Source: Actinomycetota bacterium
Lineage (GTDB): Bacteria > Actinomycetota > CADDZG01 > JAHWKV01
NCBI GenBank assembly: GCA_019347715.1
Contig: JAHWKU010000006.1
Coordinates: 51,179-115,178, forward strand
DNA: 64,000 nt
Direction of reading: 5' to 3'
Shown: positions 34,081 to 43,778 of the stretch, piece by piece
Layout: each line of letters opens with the position of its first letter
Position numbering within the stretch: the stretch's first letter is position 1
Position numbers and translations under genes: made by a program
The notes under the pieces: model-generated
The model's database searches: none
Told to the model about the DNA's origin: nothing
The model's input: only the letters and a program-made list of their open reading frames with translations

Positions 34081-34222
34081 AGCGCATAGGAGCTTTGCTG
34101 ATCCCCTCAGTTGGACTGCTCTACCCCAAGCAGTGAGCTAGGGATCTAGTGTGACCCGAGAACACCGCTATAACCTTTAAGTAGAGGATGAGGTCAGACA
34201 GAAGGGCCGCTATCAATCTTCC

Positions 34223-34585
34223 TTATTCTGCCTGGAGCCTGCGGACGAGGGCTGAGTTGGGCCCTCGGGCTTCGAAGTCGTCGAGTATCTCGGCTAGGGC
34301 CGCTCGGACGATCTTCCCGCGGTCAGAGGCTAGCTTGTGTTCAGCCCTCAGCTCGAGTCTGGCGCGCTCGAGTCGGGTCAGGTCGGTCCCGGTGCAGTAA
34401 AAGGTCACCTTCTCATCGTGGCGGGGCGCCCGCGTTCCCGGATCGGCCACTTGCAGGTTTGTAGGCTTAGCGACTTGTTGACTTGTCTGTTTTACCTGGT
34501 CAGGGGCCTCTTCTGCCTCCGGTTCGGGTTCTGCGGTCCTTCTAAATAGCTCCTCCGCGCCCGGAAGGCTTGCTCTTCTCGTCAT
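34223..34585 (-). CDS. Ribbon-helix-helix-like ParA partner protein
   Basis: 120 residues. The first ~55 are flexible and rich in Glu, Ala and Pro. Residues ~57-110 look like a ribbon-helix-helix DNA-binding fold: a strand (KVTFYCTGTDL), helix (TRLERARLELRAEHKL) and helix (DRGKIVRAALAEILDDFEA). The ATG overlaps the parA stop as ATGA. Small RHH proteins such as ParG and omega act as the centromere-binding partner of plasmid ParA proteins, and the long noncoding DNA directly downstream could hold its sites. I infer that role from fold, partner and context; sequence similarity to a named family was not established. Confidence 0.7.
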   Translation of the reverse strand: MTRRASLPGAEELFRRTAEPEPEAEEAPDQVKQTSQQVAKPTNLQVADPGTRAPRHDEKVTFYCTGTDLTRLERARLELRAEHKLASDRGKIVRAALAEILDDFEARGPNSALVRRLQAE

Positions 34586-35553
34586 CGGGACATCACCTCT
34601 CTTGCTAGATCGCGGTACTCCTGGGCTCCGGCGGAGCTGGGGGCATAAGTCAGGATCGTCTCCCCGGCTACGGGAGCCTCTGCAAACCTGATGGTCTTGT
34701 GGATCACCGTCTTGAACAACTTGTCGCCGAAGGCGTCGGTCACCCGGCTCAGGACCTCTCGCCCGTGAACCGTCCGAGAGTCGAGCATCGTCGCGACAAT
34801 ACCCTCGATCTTTAGTTCGGGGTTGAGACGTTCCTGAACCTTTTCGATGGTGTCCACAAGAAGCGCCATCCCCCTGAGAGCGAAGTACTCGGTCTCGAGC
34901 GGGATAACGACTGTCTCTGAGGCAGTGAGCGCATTCACAGTGAGGAGCCCCAGCGAAGGAGGGCAGTCGATCAGGATGTAATGGTATTCAGGCTGCGCAG
35001 CCTCCAGCGCTCGCTTGAGGAGCTGTTCTCGGGCCACCTCTGAGACCAGCATTATCTCGGCGGCCGACAGATCTATATTCGCTGGGATGAGATCCAAACC
35101 CTCAACCTTAGTAGAGACTTTAACGTCCTGGAAAGTTATGGAAGAATCGAGGAGAAGGTCGTAGACGGTGGCTTCCAGGGCATTGGGGTTGAAGCCGATC
35201 CCAACCGAAAGGGCACCCTGTGGGTCGAAATCGACCAGCAGGACCTTCGCCCCGTGCTCAACGAGGGCCGCTCCCAGATTTAGGGTCGTCGTCGTCTTGC
35301 CCACTCCCCCCTTTTGGTTCACCACCGCGATGATCTTGCCCTGCGGAAGGGACAGCGGCTCCTGTGGGATTTCAACGGCAACTTCAGCTGCGGGCTCGGG
35401 CTCGGCCTCGGTAATGGGTACCGGCCCAGGTCCGTGCAGAGACTCCGCGGGCGTAGTCGGCGCGGGATCGTGCTGGGGCTCTTCGCCTTCCGGCTCGAAT
35501 AAAGAAGCAGCAGGGTCGAGCGGATCCGGGTGTTCAGGAATTAGCGTCAACAA
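34582..35553 (-). CDS. ParA family partition ATPase
   Basis: 323 residues. The first ~75 are acidic and low-complexity (many EPE and PDP runs). The deviant Walker A KGGVGKTTTTLNLGAAL is at ~85-101, Walker A' DFDPQGALSVGIGF follows, and the Walker B-like LIDCPPSLGLLTVNAL is at ~195. The N-terminal extension is soluble without an HTH domain, so it is closer to chromosomal Soj or small type Ib ParA than to type Ia. The start is TTG 35553 with GAGGG upstream; a second TTG follows immediately. The inverted repeat CTTGT-CT-ACAAG at 35559-35570 overlaps the leader, hinting at autoregulation. Chromosomal ParB and parS are not seen nearby. Confidence 0.93.
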   Translation of the reverse strand: MLTLIPEHPDPLDPAASLFEPEGEEPQHDPAPTTPAESLHGPGPVPITEAEPEPAAEVAVEIPQEPLSLPQGKIIAVVNQKGGVGKTTTTLNLGAALVEHGAKVLLVDFDPQGALSVGIGFNPNALEATVYDLLLDSSITFQDVKVSTKVEGLDLIPANIDLSAAEIMLVSEVAREQLLKRALEAAQPEYHYILIDCPPSLGLLTVNALTASETVVIPLETEYFALRGMALLVDTIEKVQERLNPELKIEGIVATMLDSRTVHGREVLSRVTDAFGDKLFKTVIHKTIRFAEAPVAGETILTYAPSSAGAQEYRDLAREVMSR

Positions 35554-35558
35554 ACCCT

Positions 35559-35577
35559 CTTGTCTACAAGTTGCCTT
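35559..35577 (+). repeat. Right copy of the 19-nt direct repeat, in the parA leader
   Basis: CTTGTCTAC-AAG-TTGCCTT, 17 of 19 identical to 33452-33470. Its first 12 bases form an inverted repeat (CTTGT-CT-ACAAG), and it ends 6 to 24 nt before the parA TTG start, a place suited to an operator. Confidence 0.7.
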
Positions 35578-35661
35578 GGGGACCGCCGATCTTAGGACGG
35601 CCCGCGGCCAATGGCAATACCTACGATGGAAAAAGAGGGAAAAAGCCGGACGAGCTTCAGA

Positions 35662-36009
35662 TTACTGAAGCTGTGCGCACCTGATGCACAGGCGAACCCA
35701 AGGAATCGCCTCGAGCCTCTCGGGGTTGATCTCTCCCCCGCACCGCTCACATGGCCCGTAGGTCCCTCGCTCCACCCTTTCGAGGGCAGCCCTGATCTCC
35801 GAAGCTCTCTGATGGAGGTTGTCGACGATCGAGAGGGTCTTCGAGCGCTCTGAGGTCGATTGGGCAGCATCGGCGAAGCCCTCATCGTGACTGACGTCAA
35901 CCGAGCCATCGGAATGGGCGCCGAGGTCGACAAGCTCCTGCTCAACCTTCTTCAGCTCCTCCAGGAGCCTTCCCCGAGCGTTCGTAAGTTCGTCGTTGCT
36001 CACAGCCAT
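35662..36009 (-). CDS. DksA/TraR-type zinc-finger protein
   Basis: 115 residues from ATG 36009, supported by TAGGAGGAAAC directly upstream; a longer frame to 36066 lacks support. A coiled-coil-like N-terminus (RGRLLEELKKVEQELVDL) leads to a C4 zinc finger, GPCERCGGEI-x-LCIRC, near the C-terminus. DksA-like proteins bind the RNA polymerase secondary channel; in Actinomycetota such proteins are often only partly characterised. Two acidic residues near the coil tip (DEGFAD) may correspond to the DksA tip. It lies alone between parA and ald. Confidence 0.88.
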   Translation of the reverse strand: MAVSNDELTNARGRLLEELKKVEQELVDLGAHSDGSVDVSHDEGFADAAQSTSERSKTLSIVDNLHQRASEIRAALERVERGTYGPCERCGGEINPERLEAIPWVRLCIRCAQLQ

Positions 36010-36137
36010 GTTTCCTCCTAGCCCTGACGCGGCCGCACCATGCAGCAGTCGCCTTGGGGCAGTCAAGAAGCCGGGGTCGAGGATGCTCGACCTAGGACCG
36101 ACAGTTTACCTTCTTCGGGAAGGAGTTTCGCCGGTTT

Positions 36138-37250
36138 CTAGCCCAGCGCTTGGGTGAGATCCTCGTATGGGAGGCCGTGGGCCTCGGCCACGGCCTGATT
36201 CACCAACTTGCCGGCGATCGTATTTACGCCTCTGGCCAGAACCCGGTCGCGGGTGATGGCTCTGCCGAGCCCCCCGGTGGCAAGTTCCATGACGTAGGGC
36301 AGAGTGGCGTTGGTGAGGGCGTAGGTGGAGGTGTGGGGCACGGCCCCCGGCATGTTGCCGACGCAGTAATGCACGACTCCGTGCACCACGTAGGTGGGGT
36401 CCGAGTGGGTGGTCATCCTAGAGGTTTCCACCGAACCACCCTGGTCGATCGAGATATCGACGATCACGGCCCCTGGCCTCATCTGTTCCACCATCCCCTC
36501 AGTCACCAGGCGAGGAGCGAGAGCGCCAGGAATGAGAACCGCTCCGATCACCAGATCGGCAGAACGGACTGCCTCCTCCACGGTTAGCTGATTGGATGCC
36601 ATCGTCACTATTCGGCCCTTGTGGATGGAGTCGATATAACGAAGCCGGTCGATGTTTCGGTCGAGGACGGTGACTTCAGCCTCCATGCCCTGTGCTATCC
36701 ACGCCGCATTCGCCCCTGCCATGCCGCCGCCGAGAACGACCACTCTTCCCGGAGCCACGCCGGACACTCCGCCCAGAAGAATCCCCCTGCCACCCTCTCC
36801 TTTCTGAAGAGCGGCGGCTCCCACCTGGGGGGCCATCCTGCCTGCGATCTCGCTCATAGGAGCAAGCAGGGGAAGAGCCCCATCATCGGTCTGCACGGTT
36901 TCGTACGCCACGCCAGCCGTTCCTGCCGCCAGAAGAGCCAATGTGAGGTCTTTGCTCGCAGCCAGGTGCAGATAGGTAAAGAGGATCTGGCCGGATCGCA
37001 GCCTCCCGTACTCAGACGCCACCGGCTCCTTCACCTTGAGAATCATCTCGGCGTCTCCCCAGACGTCGTCGGTGGAAGCCAGATCGGCTCCGGCAGACTT
37101 GAAGCCGGCATCTTCGATTCGAGAGCCCTCTCCCGCGCCGTGCTCCACGACTACCCGATGGCCGGCACTCGTCAGTTCGCGGACCCCTGCCGGCGTGATG
37201 GCGACTCGATACTCGTGGTCTTTTACCTCAGCCGGCACTCCGACAATCAA
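36138..37250 (-). CDS. ald: Alanine dehydrogenase
   Basis: 370 residues. The N-terminal [20 protein letters not shown] and [10 protein letters not shown] segments carry the pyruvate-site Lys and His, and [19 protein letters not shown] is the NAD-binding Rossmann motif. It interconverts alanine and pyruvate/ammonia with NAD. The start is a TTG at 37250 preceded by GAGGAG. Two hairpins lie immediately upstream at 37265-37310 in the leader. In M. tuberculosis ald is controlled by the AldR regulator; no such gene is near here. Confidence 0.96.
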   Translation of the reverse strand: MIVGVPAEVKDHEYRVAITPAGVRELTSAGHRVVVEHGAGEGSRIEDAGFKSAGADLASTDDVWGDAEMILKVKEPVASEYGRLRSGQILFTYLHLAASKDLTLALLAAGTAGVAYETVQTDDGALPLLAPMSEIAGRMAPQVGAAALQKGEGGRGILLGGVSGVAPGRVVVLGGGMAGANAAWIAQGMEAEVTVLDRNIDRLRYIDSIHKGRIVTMASNQLTVEEAVRSADLVIGAVLIPGALAPRLVTEGMVEQMRPGAVIVDISIDQGGSVETSRMTTHSDPTYVVHGVVHYCVGNMPGAVPHTSTYALTNATLPYVMELATGGLGRAITRDRVLARGVNTIAGKLVNQAVAEAHGLPYEDLTQALG

Positions 37251-37264
37251 GCTGGCTCCTCTCC

Positions 37265-37310
37265 CCTGATGTCCGCGGCGCGGGCATCAGGTCTCTTCGC
37301 TGAGGCGAAG
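37265..37310 (-). promoter_or_regulatory. Two adjacent hairpins in the ald leader
   Basis: CCTGATG at 37265-37271 pairs with CATCAGG at 37285-37291 across a GC-rich loop, and CTTCGC at 37295-37300 pairs with GCGAAG at 37305-37310 with loop TGAG. On the - strand they precede the ald ribosome binding site. There is no following T-run, so they may be control structures rather than a terminator. Confidence 0.45.
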
Positions 37311-37384
37311 TCTAATCATCAAAGGACAACCATCGTTCGGAAGGCGATATACCCCGAGGGAGGATGAACCGCTCACCTCTGGGG

Positions 37385-39148
<1,764 letters not shown>

Positions 39149-39158
39149 TCAGCGAGAC

Positions 39159-40055
39159 TCAAACCGGCTCGAGCGGCTTCCTCCGACCGGCCTGGTCCAC
39201 CCACCTGAGAGGGGGAATCTTGGATATGGCTTTGGAGAACGACCACCTCTCGCTAAGGAGGGTCAAACCGACCAGGACTGCGAGCACTATGAGCTTGGTT
39301 CCCATCGTAGCCTGAAGTGCGACTCCCCCACCGACAACGGCCCCGAGAAGATTCGAGCCGGAGTCCCCGAGCATGCCCCTCTCCTTTAAATCAGCCGGAA
39401 GCCAGGCGGCGGCTGCGGCCGCGACGGGGGCCGATGCCGCCAAATAAGGATCCGCCCATGCGATGAACGCCAGAGGGATCCATGCCAAAAAGAACCCTTT
39501 CACCGCTCTGCCGGGTCGAAGGTCCAACAGATTCACGAGGTTCGCCGTCAAGGCAATGACCAGAGCATCGACGAAGGCCGGAACCAGCCGGAGCTCCCAA
39601 AGACCTCCGACGACGAACGCCAATCCCAGGCCTCCGATGGCCTTCACGGCCCCCGTCGTCAGCCGTCCCTTCAGCAAAGAGCCAATATGACCCTTGAAGC
39701 CACCTGCTCGTTGTCCTCCGGCCAGGTCGTCGAATAGCCCGAGGCCGAAGAAACCGAGCGCCAGTATCAAGAGGCCGGCGTTGTCGAATGAAAGGAAGGT
39801 CTGGGGTATCGCCGATGGCGAATAAGCGGGATGGCCCCCCTCCAGAGTCCCGGTTCTGATCAGGGCGATCAGGGTGAGTATCACTTCAGCCATCAGTAAC
39901 CCGGAGATGATGACGATCCCGCCGGCCACTGGAAGATCTGACCCTCGGAAATTCCTAACGGTCAGTCTGTCGAGAGAGGATCTCAGCATCCCACCGCGCA
40001 CGATAAGAGCGATACCTATCGAAGAAAGGGCCAGTAGTCCCGCCAGCACCAGCAC
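39159..40055 (-). CDS. Polyprenyl-phosphate sugar-1-phosphate transferase (MraY/WecA family)
   Basis: About 298 residues with around nine membrane helices. Family motifs are GLGLFDDLAG (catalytic/Mg Asp pair), NLVNLLDLRPGRAVKG and MLGDSGSNLLGAVVGG. It would load a sugar-1-phosphate onto undecaprenyl phosphate at the inner face of the membrane, the first step of an envelope glycan. I take the GTG at 40055 as start, since upstream sequence is shared with the divergent glycosyltransferase and loses hydrophobic character; a longer frame exists to 40235. It is too divergent from MraY to be assigned to peptidoglycan. Confidence 0.85.
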   Translation of the reverse strand: MLVLAGLLALSSIGIALIVRGGMLRSSLDRLTVRNFRGSDLPVAGGIVIISGLLMAEVILTLIALIRTGTLEGGHPAYSPSAIPQTFLSFDNAGLLILALGFFGLGLFDDLAGGQRAGGFKGHIGSLLKGRLTTGAVKAIGGLGLAFVVGGLWELRLVPAFVDALVIALTANLVNLLDLRPGRAVKGFFLAWIPLAFIAWADPYLAASAPVAAAAAAWLPADLKERGMLGDSGSNLLGAVVGGGVALQATMGTKLIVLAVLVGLTLLSERWSFSKAISKIPPLRWVDQAGRRKPLEPV

Positions 40056-40076
40056 GATGGTGTCAGGATATCTTCC

Positions 40077-40763
40077 GTGCGCGTGGCTGCGATCGTTCCC
40101 GCCTACAACAACGAGCGAACCATCGCCGAAACTGTCGCTGTCCTTCTCTCCGATCCTCGGATCGAAAGCGTCTTGGTTGTGGACGATGCATCCACCGATG
40201 GGACTTCGGCAGAAGCTCGTGCAGCCGGTGCCCAAGTCTTACGGCTGCAAAACAATAGTGGCAAGGGCACGGCTTTGGAGCGAGGACTCGGCGATATGGA
40301 CGGCACGGATGTGGTCCTGATGGTGGACGGCGATACGGGAAAGAGCGCACTGGGGGCCATCGAACTGATCGGCCCTGTCATCGATGGGTATCAGGACATG
40401 GTTATCGGGATTCTGCCGTCGGCCGGGGGGCGCGGAGGTTTCGGCACCGTCAAACGGATTGCCGCGGTGCTCATTCGGCTGTCCGCAGGATTCCGCGCTC
40501 AAGCACCTCTGTCGGGGCAACGAGCGATGACCAAGAAGTTGCTCGATGCATGCCGGCCATTCGCCAGGGGCTTCGGAGTCGACTCCGCACTAACGGCAGA
40601 TGCGGTTCGGGCCGGTTTCCGAGTTGCAGAGATGCCTGTAGATATGACTCACGATCACAGAGGCAGATCCGTCGCCGGATTCCGCCACAGGGCCATCCAG
40701 GGCATCCATTTGCTGAGAGCTTTCCTTCCCCGCCTCCGCCGAGGAAGAACGCGTTATAGCTGA
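40077..40763 (+). CDS. Family 2 glycosyltransferase
   Basis: 228 residues of GT-A fold. The N-terminus VAAIVPAYNNERTIAETVAV, then VLVVDDASTDGTSAEARAAG and VVLMVDGDTGKSALGAIELI hold the nucleotide-sugar and metal residues (VDGDTG replaces the common DxD form). No membrane span follows except a basic tail (PRLRRGRTRY). It probably extends the lipid-linked intermediate begun by the divergent MraY-like enzyme. GTG start at 40077 with AGGAT upstream; a GTG two codons on is equally possible. It overlaps the phosphoesterase 3' end by 10 bp. Confidence 0.85.
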   Translation: MRVAAIVPAYNNERTIAETVAVLLSDPRIESVLVVDDASTDGTSAEARAAGAQVLRLQNNSGKGTALERGLGDMDGTDVVLMVDGDTGKSALGAIELIGPVIDGYQDMVIGILPSAGGRGGFGTVKRIAAVLIRLSAGFRAQAPLSGQRAMTKKLLDACRPFARGFGVDSALTADAVRAGFRVAEMPVDMTHDHRGRSVAGFRHRAIQGIHLLRAFLPRLRRGRTRYS

Positions 40764-41431
40764 ACCGGGACCACTTTCGTAGCCGAACCTTCGACTTCGA
40801 CGAGCCACACCGCCTGAGGCTCCAGAGTGTGTTGAGCAACATCCACGATCGCGAAGTGCATCGCCTTAGAGCGCTTGCTCCTTCCACCGGTCGTTCCTGC
40901 GCGGACGTAGAGAGTCGGACCGAGCCTTCTGATGCGAGGAGAGTGAAAGTGTCCGGCAAGCACCAGCGGGCACCCCGGCGGGGGCTCCCCTGCCATCAGC
41001 TCGTTGTGGACTGCAATCACGAATGGTCTGGGAACGGAAGAGGCTTTTGCTCGAACCCTTTCCCATGCCCTTTCGCATAGCGAGGGGTCGTAGGGCGGAC
41101 CGATGACGAGCTTCGTGCGATTGGGGTCTTGATAACCCCAAAACCTGATCCCGTGGACCTCAATGGATGCCTCGGGGGTCAAAACCGATCCACCCGCTTT
41201 CCTGAAAGCACTTGCCGTCGCGGAAGAATCGTGATTGCCCGGCGCCAGGACGGATCCGGAAGGCCACCGCTCGAGCCACCGTGACAACAGGAACCGCTCC
41301 AAAGGTCCCCCGATTCCACAAAGGTCCCCTGTACTGACAACTACAGTAGCTGCGATCGACCCGGCGAGTTCCGCCGTCAGTGAGAAGGCGTGGGGTCGAT
41401 TGTGGAGATCGCTCACATGAAGGATCCTCAG
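40754..41431 (-). CDS. Metallophosphoesterase, probable CTG start
   Basis: About 225 residues. Family members begin with a strand carrying D-x-H, and here that is RILHVSDLHN preceded directly by a CTG at 41431; a GTG three codons before SDLH would cut the first strand. GGGGAA lies nine bases upstream of this CTG. Further motifs are VVVSTGDLCG (GD), LAPGNHDSS (GNHD), IAVHNEL and LAGHFHSPRI (GHxH). It is soluble, so it acts in the cytoplasm on an unknown phosphoester. It is 61 bp downstream of the big membrane protein gene and tail-to-tail with the GT2 gene. Confidence 0.85.
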   Translation of the reverse strand: MRILHVSDLHNRPHAFSLTAELAGSIAATVVVSTGDLCGIGGPLERFLLSRWLERWPSGSVLAPGNHDSSATASAFRKAGGSVLTPEASIEVHGIRFWGYQDPNRTKLVIGPPYDPSLCERAWERVRAKASSVPRPFVIAVHNELMAGEPPPGCPLVLAGHFHSPRIRRLGPTLYVRAGTTGGRSKRSKAMHFAIVDVAQHTLEPQAVWLVEVEGSATKVVPVQL

Positions 41432-41492
41432 GCCAGTAGGTTCCCCGATCCTTCCGCGGATCTCCGAGCTGACTCTGAGTACGGGCGTATCG

Positions 41493-43778
41493 TTAGCCAG
41501 TTATTCGCGCCTCGTTGGTGGATGCGGTCAGGAGAGCCCACGGCGTGGCGACTGCGAGCATCATGCCAGCAACCGCGATGCCCGAGTCGTTCACGATCGA
41601 CCCAACCAGAGCCGCGGTAAAAAGAGCATGAAGACCTGCCCTCAAGGCATCTCGTCCTTCCAGCATCTGCCGAAACTGGCCACGAGCCCGGCCATATAGC
41701 CATACGAGGACTGCAAGAGCTCCAGGAACGGCTAGTCCCCACCTTGTTGAGAAAGTAAGACTGATTGCCAGTCCCAGCTTGCGCCGGATGACGAGAAACA
41801 GATATGTGGGATCCCTGGCCAACTCGCTCAGGAAGTCTCCAAGGTGCGTTCTCTCGTCCGCGGGCCGAGCCAGGTCCAGCATTCCGAAGATCAGAGCGAT
41901 CAGCACGGTTATGAGGACCACGGAAGGGATGTGGCGGATGCTTATGCGGCGCCCGAGCAGCGCGTACACAAAGACCACGAGAGCCGGAATCATCGTGAGC
42001 ACACCCCCTACATCGCTGCCGAGCGCGGGATGGCCTATCCAAACGATAGCCAGGACTACGAGGGGCACGGCCGTCCAAAACGACCGCTTGGTTCTTCCTC
42101 CTGCGGCCGACGACCAGCGATCTCCTACCACAGCGGCGAGAAGGACTATCACGGACGAAAACAGGGCAAAGCCGAGGTTGCCCAAGCCGAAGAAACGCCC
42201 TGCCGCAACCGAGGTGTAACCGAGAACAGAGTCGAGCTGCGCCCGCGCCCCTAAAGTGAGATCGATAAAGAAGAAGAGTGCCGTAGCAGCCAGTAATATC
42301 GTCGCCGCCTTCTCCGAAGACCTCGAGAACAGCTGACTGAGGGATCCGAGTACAAGCGCCACAACGATGATGACGGCCACTGCGGCTGTTACGGTGATCG
42401 GGCCGGGAAGCGTAGACGATGCGAATGAGGCAAGAGGAAACGCTAAGGCGATGAGCAGCAAGATCTGCATCCAACGATTGAGCGCTCCCCTGCGAAGCTG
42501 ATAGACGGCCAGAACGTAGAGAGCCAGATGAAGAAGAATGATCGCTATCGAAACTGGCGCCCTCACTGCGTCGTGAACTACGGCACGTGTATTCCGTTCA
42601 ACTAAGTCTTCCGCTTGCGACTCGCCCTGAGCCGACATCCTTACGGCGTGTCCCGCGCCAAATGCGTCGTCGGTCAATCCGAGATGCCGCGCAATAGTTG
42701 CGGATAGATCGGGAACGGTGATGATGCCTGCTCTGCGGGTGCTCCTGGTGACCGCAAGTCCTGCATTGATTCCGGCTCCGGTGAGAATCACCGGCCGGAG
42801 TTGTCCGCGCTCCTCTGGTCCGCCCGGGGTGGTTGGGGCAAAGATAATCACGAGTGCCTCCGAGCCAACCTCGTCCACGATGGGACGCATCTGATCGGTC
42901 AGCACCTCCCTGAGAGCAGCGCGTCTCATCCGAAGCGCCGTCTCGTCACTCAATCCCTCGGTGTAAAGGTCGGCGCGTGCAGTTTCGCCGGTCTCAACGA
43001 CTATCAGATCGGCGGCCTCGTAGGCGGTGCGGAATGCGTCCAGCATGGCTCCCGAGTTAGTTCTGATCCCAAAAGGGGACTCCGGATCCTTCTCGAGCAG
43101 TCCCCGGGATACGTCACCCTCCGCTACGGCGCCCTCTGAGTTGATCGCCGCGAGCGCTGACTCACGGTGGATCCCGGTCTCCGGAGGGAAGGGATCTTGC
43201 ATCCTCTTTACGCTCGGCAATACCGCAGGGAGCGAACCGAGACTGAGGTCGGCGTTGGCAACCACCGCAGCCCGAAGCCCCTTGTTTTCAAGCTCACTTC
43301 CAAGCAGACCGACAACGGCGTCAAATGCCTTGCCATGATTCATCTCAACCAGATGCGCGATCGTGGAAAGGACCACAGCACCACTGGTGCGCGTCGCCAA
43401 GGGCGATCCGGTGCGTCGCGACCAAAGGTCCAGTCCCGACCCGTTCTCTACTTCCTCGCTCCGGTTGAACGCCCATGCAGCGGAACCGTCGGTTTCCGTA
43501 CGCTGGGCCGCGCCCAGGGTTGCGTACGCATCCGCACTGTTGTTGGTGACGCGGACGCTCATGTTGCCGATAACACTGTTCGAGATGATGCGAGAGAGAT
43601 AAGGATCTTCGACCGCGGTTAGGTCTTCCCAAGTGATTCCTGCAATTCCTATCAGTACGACCTTTGGGGAAGAAGGCGGTGGTGGCACGGCATAAGAATC
43701 GCCGACGCGGTTCTCACATCCGGAGGCGACAAGCACTAACAAAAGCAAAATCGTGAGAAACCGAGCCCGTTTGACCAC
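41493..43778 (-). CDS. Large membrane protein with alkaline-phosphatase-superfamily-like outer domain
   Basis: 761 residues. A lipobox-like N-terminus (LLLLVLVASGCENR) suggests a lipidated or anchored start. Residues ~35-385 resemble the alkaline phosphatase/sulfatase superfamily (KVVLIGIAGITWEDLTAV, VPDLSATIARHLGL), outside the cell, but I cannot confirm a metal site. From ~395 to the end there are about ten membrane helices. The arrangement recalls polymer-modifying or phosphoglycan enzymes. GTG start at 43778 overlaps the SteB stop (TAGTG), so it is coupled to the SteA/SteB genes. Role unknown; a link to septal glycan synthesis is inferred from neighbours. Confidence 0.65.
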   Translation of the reverse strand: MVKRARFLTILLLLVLVASGCENRVGDSYAVPPPPSSPKVVLIGIAGITWEDLTAVEDPYLSRIISNSVIGNMSVRVTNNSADAYATLGAAQRTETDGSAAWAFNRSEEVENGSGLDLWSRRTGSPLATRTSGAVVLSTIAHLVEMNHGKAFDAVVGLLGSELENKGLRAAVVANADLSLGSLPAVLPSVKRMQDPFPPETGIHRESALAAINSEGAVAEGDVSRGLLEKDPESPFGIRTNSGAMLDAFRTAYEAADLIVVETGETARADLYTEGLSDETALRMRRAALREVLTDQMRPIVDEVGSEALVIIFAPTTPGGPEERGQLRPVILTGAGINAGLAVTRSTRRAGIITVPDLSATIARHLGLTDDAFGAGHAVRMSAQGESQAEDLVERNTRAVVHDAVRAPVSIAIILLHLALYVLAVYQLRRGALNRWMQILLLIALAFPLASFASSTLPGPITVTAAVAVIIVVALVLGSLSQLFSRSSEKAATILLAATALFFFIDLTLGARAQLDSVLGYTSVAAGRFFGLGNLGFALFSSVIVLLAAVVGDRWSSAAGGRTKRSFWTAVPLVVLAIVWIGHPALGSDVGGVLTMIPALVVFVYALLGRRISIRHIPSVVLITVLIALIFGMLDLARPADERTHLGDFLSELARDPTYLFLVIRRKLGLAISLTFSTRWGLAVPGALAVLVWLYGRARGQFRQMLEGRDALRAGLHALFTAALVGSIVNDSGIAVAGMMLAVATPWALLTASTNEARITG

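Larger units (their letters stand above)
33395..34222 (+). other. 828-bp noncoding stretch, CTAG-rich, next to the RHH/ParA pair
   Basis: I find no coding frame of usable length, no RNA gene and no promoter pair that I trust. It is visibly richer in A and T than the flanking genes and contains at least nine CTAG tetranucleotides between 33391 and 34149 (about three expected by chance). Internal structure includes a 10-bp palindrome at 33714-33723, an 8-bp-armed inverted repeat at 33965-33986, a tandem 10-bp repeat at 34002-34025 and a 6-bp-armed palindrome at 34067-34080. It may be a centromere-like or replication-related site for the adjacent ParA system. Confidence 0.6.

Noticed and set aside
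33395..34222. CRISPR array in the noncoding stretch
   Set aside because: The repeats are short, few and irregularly spaced, and no cas gene is near.
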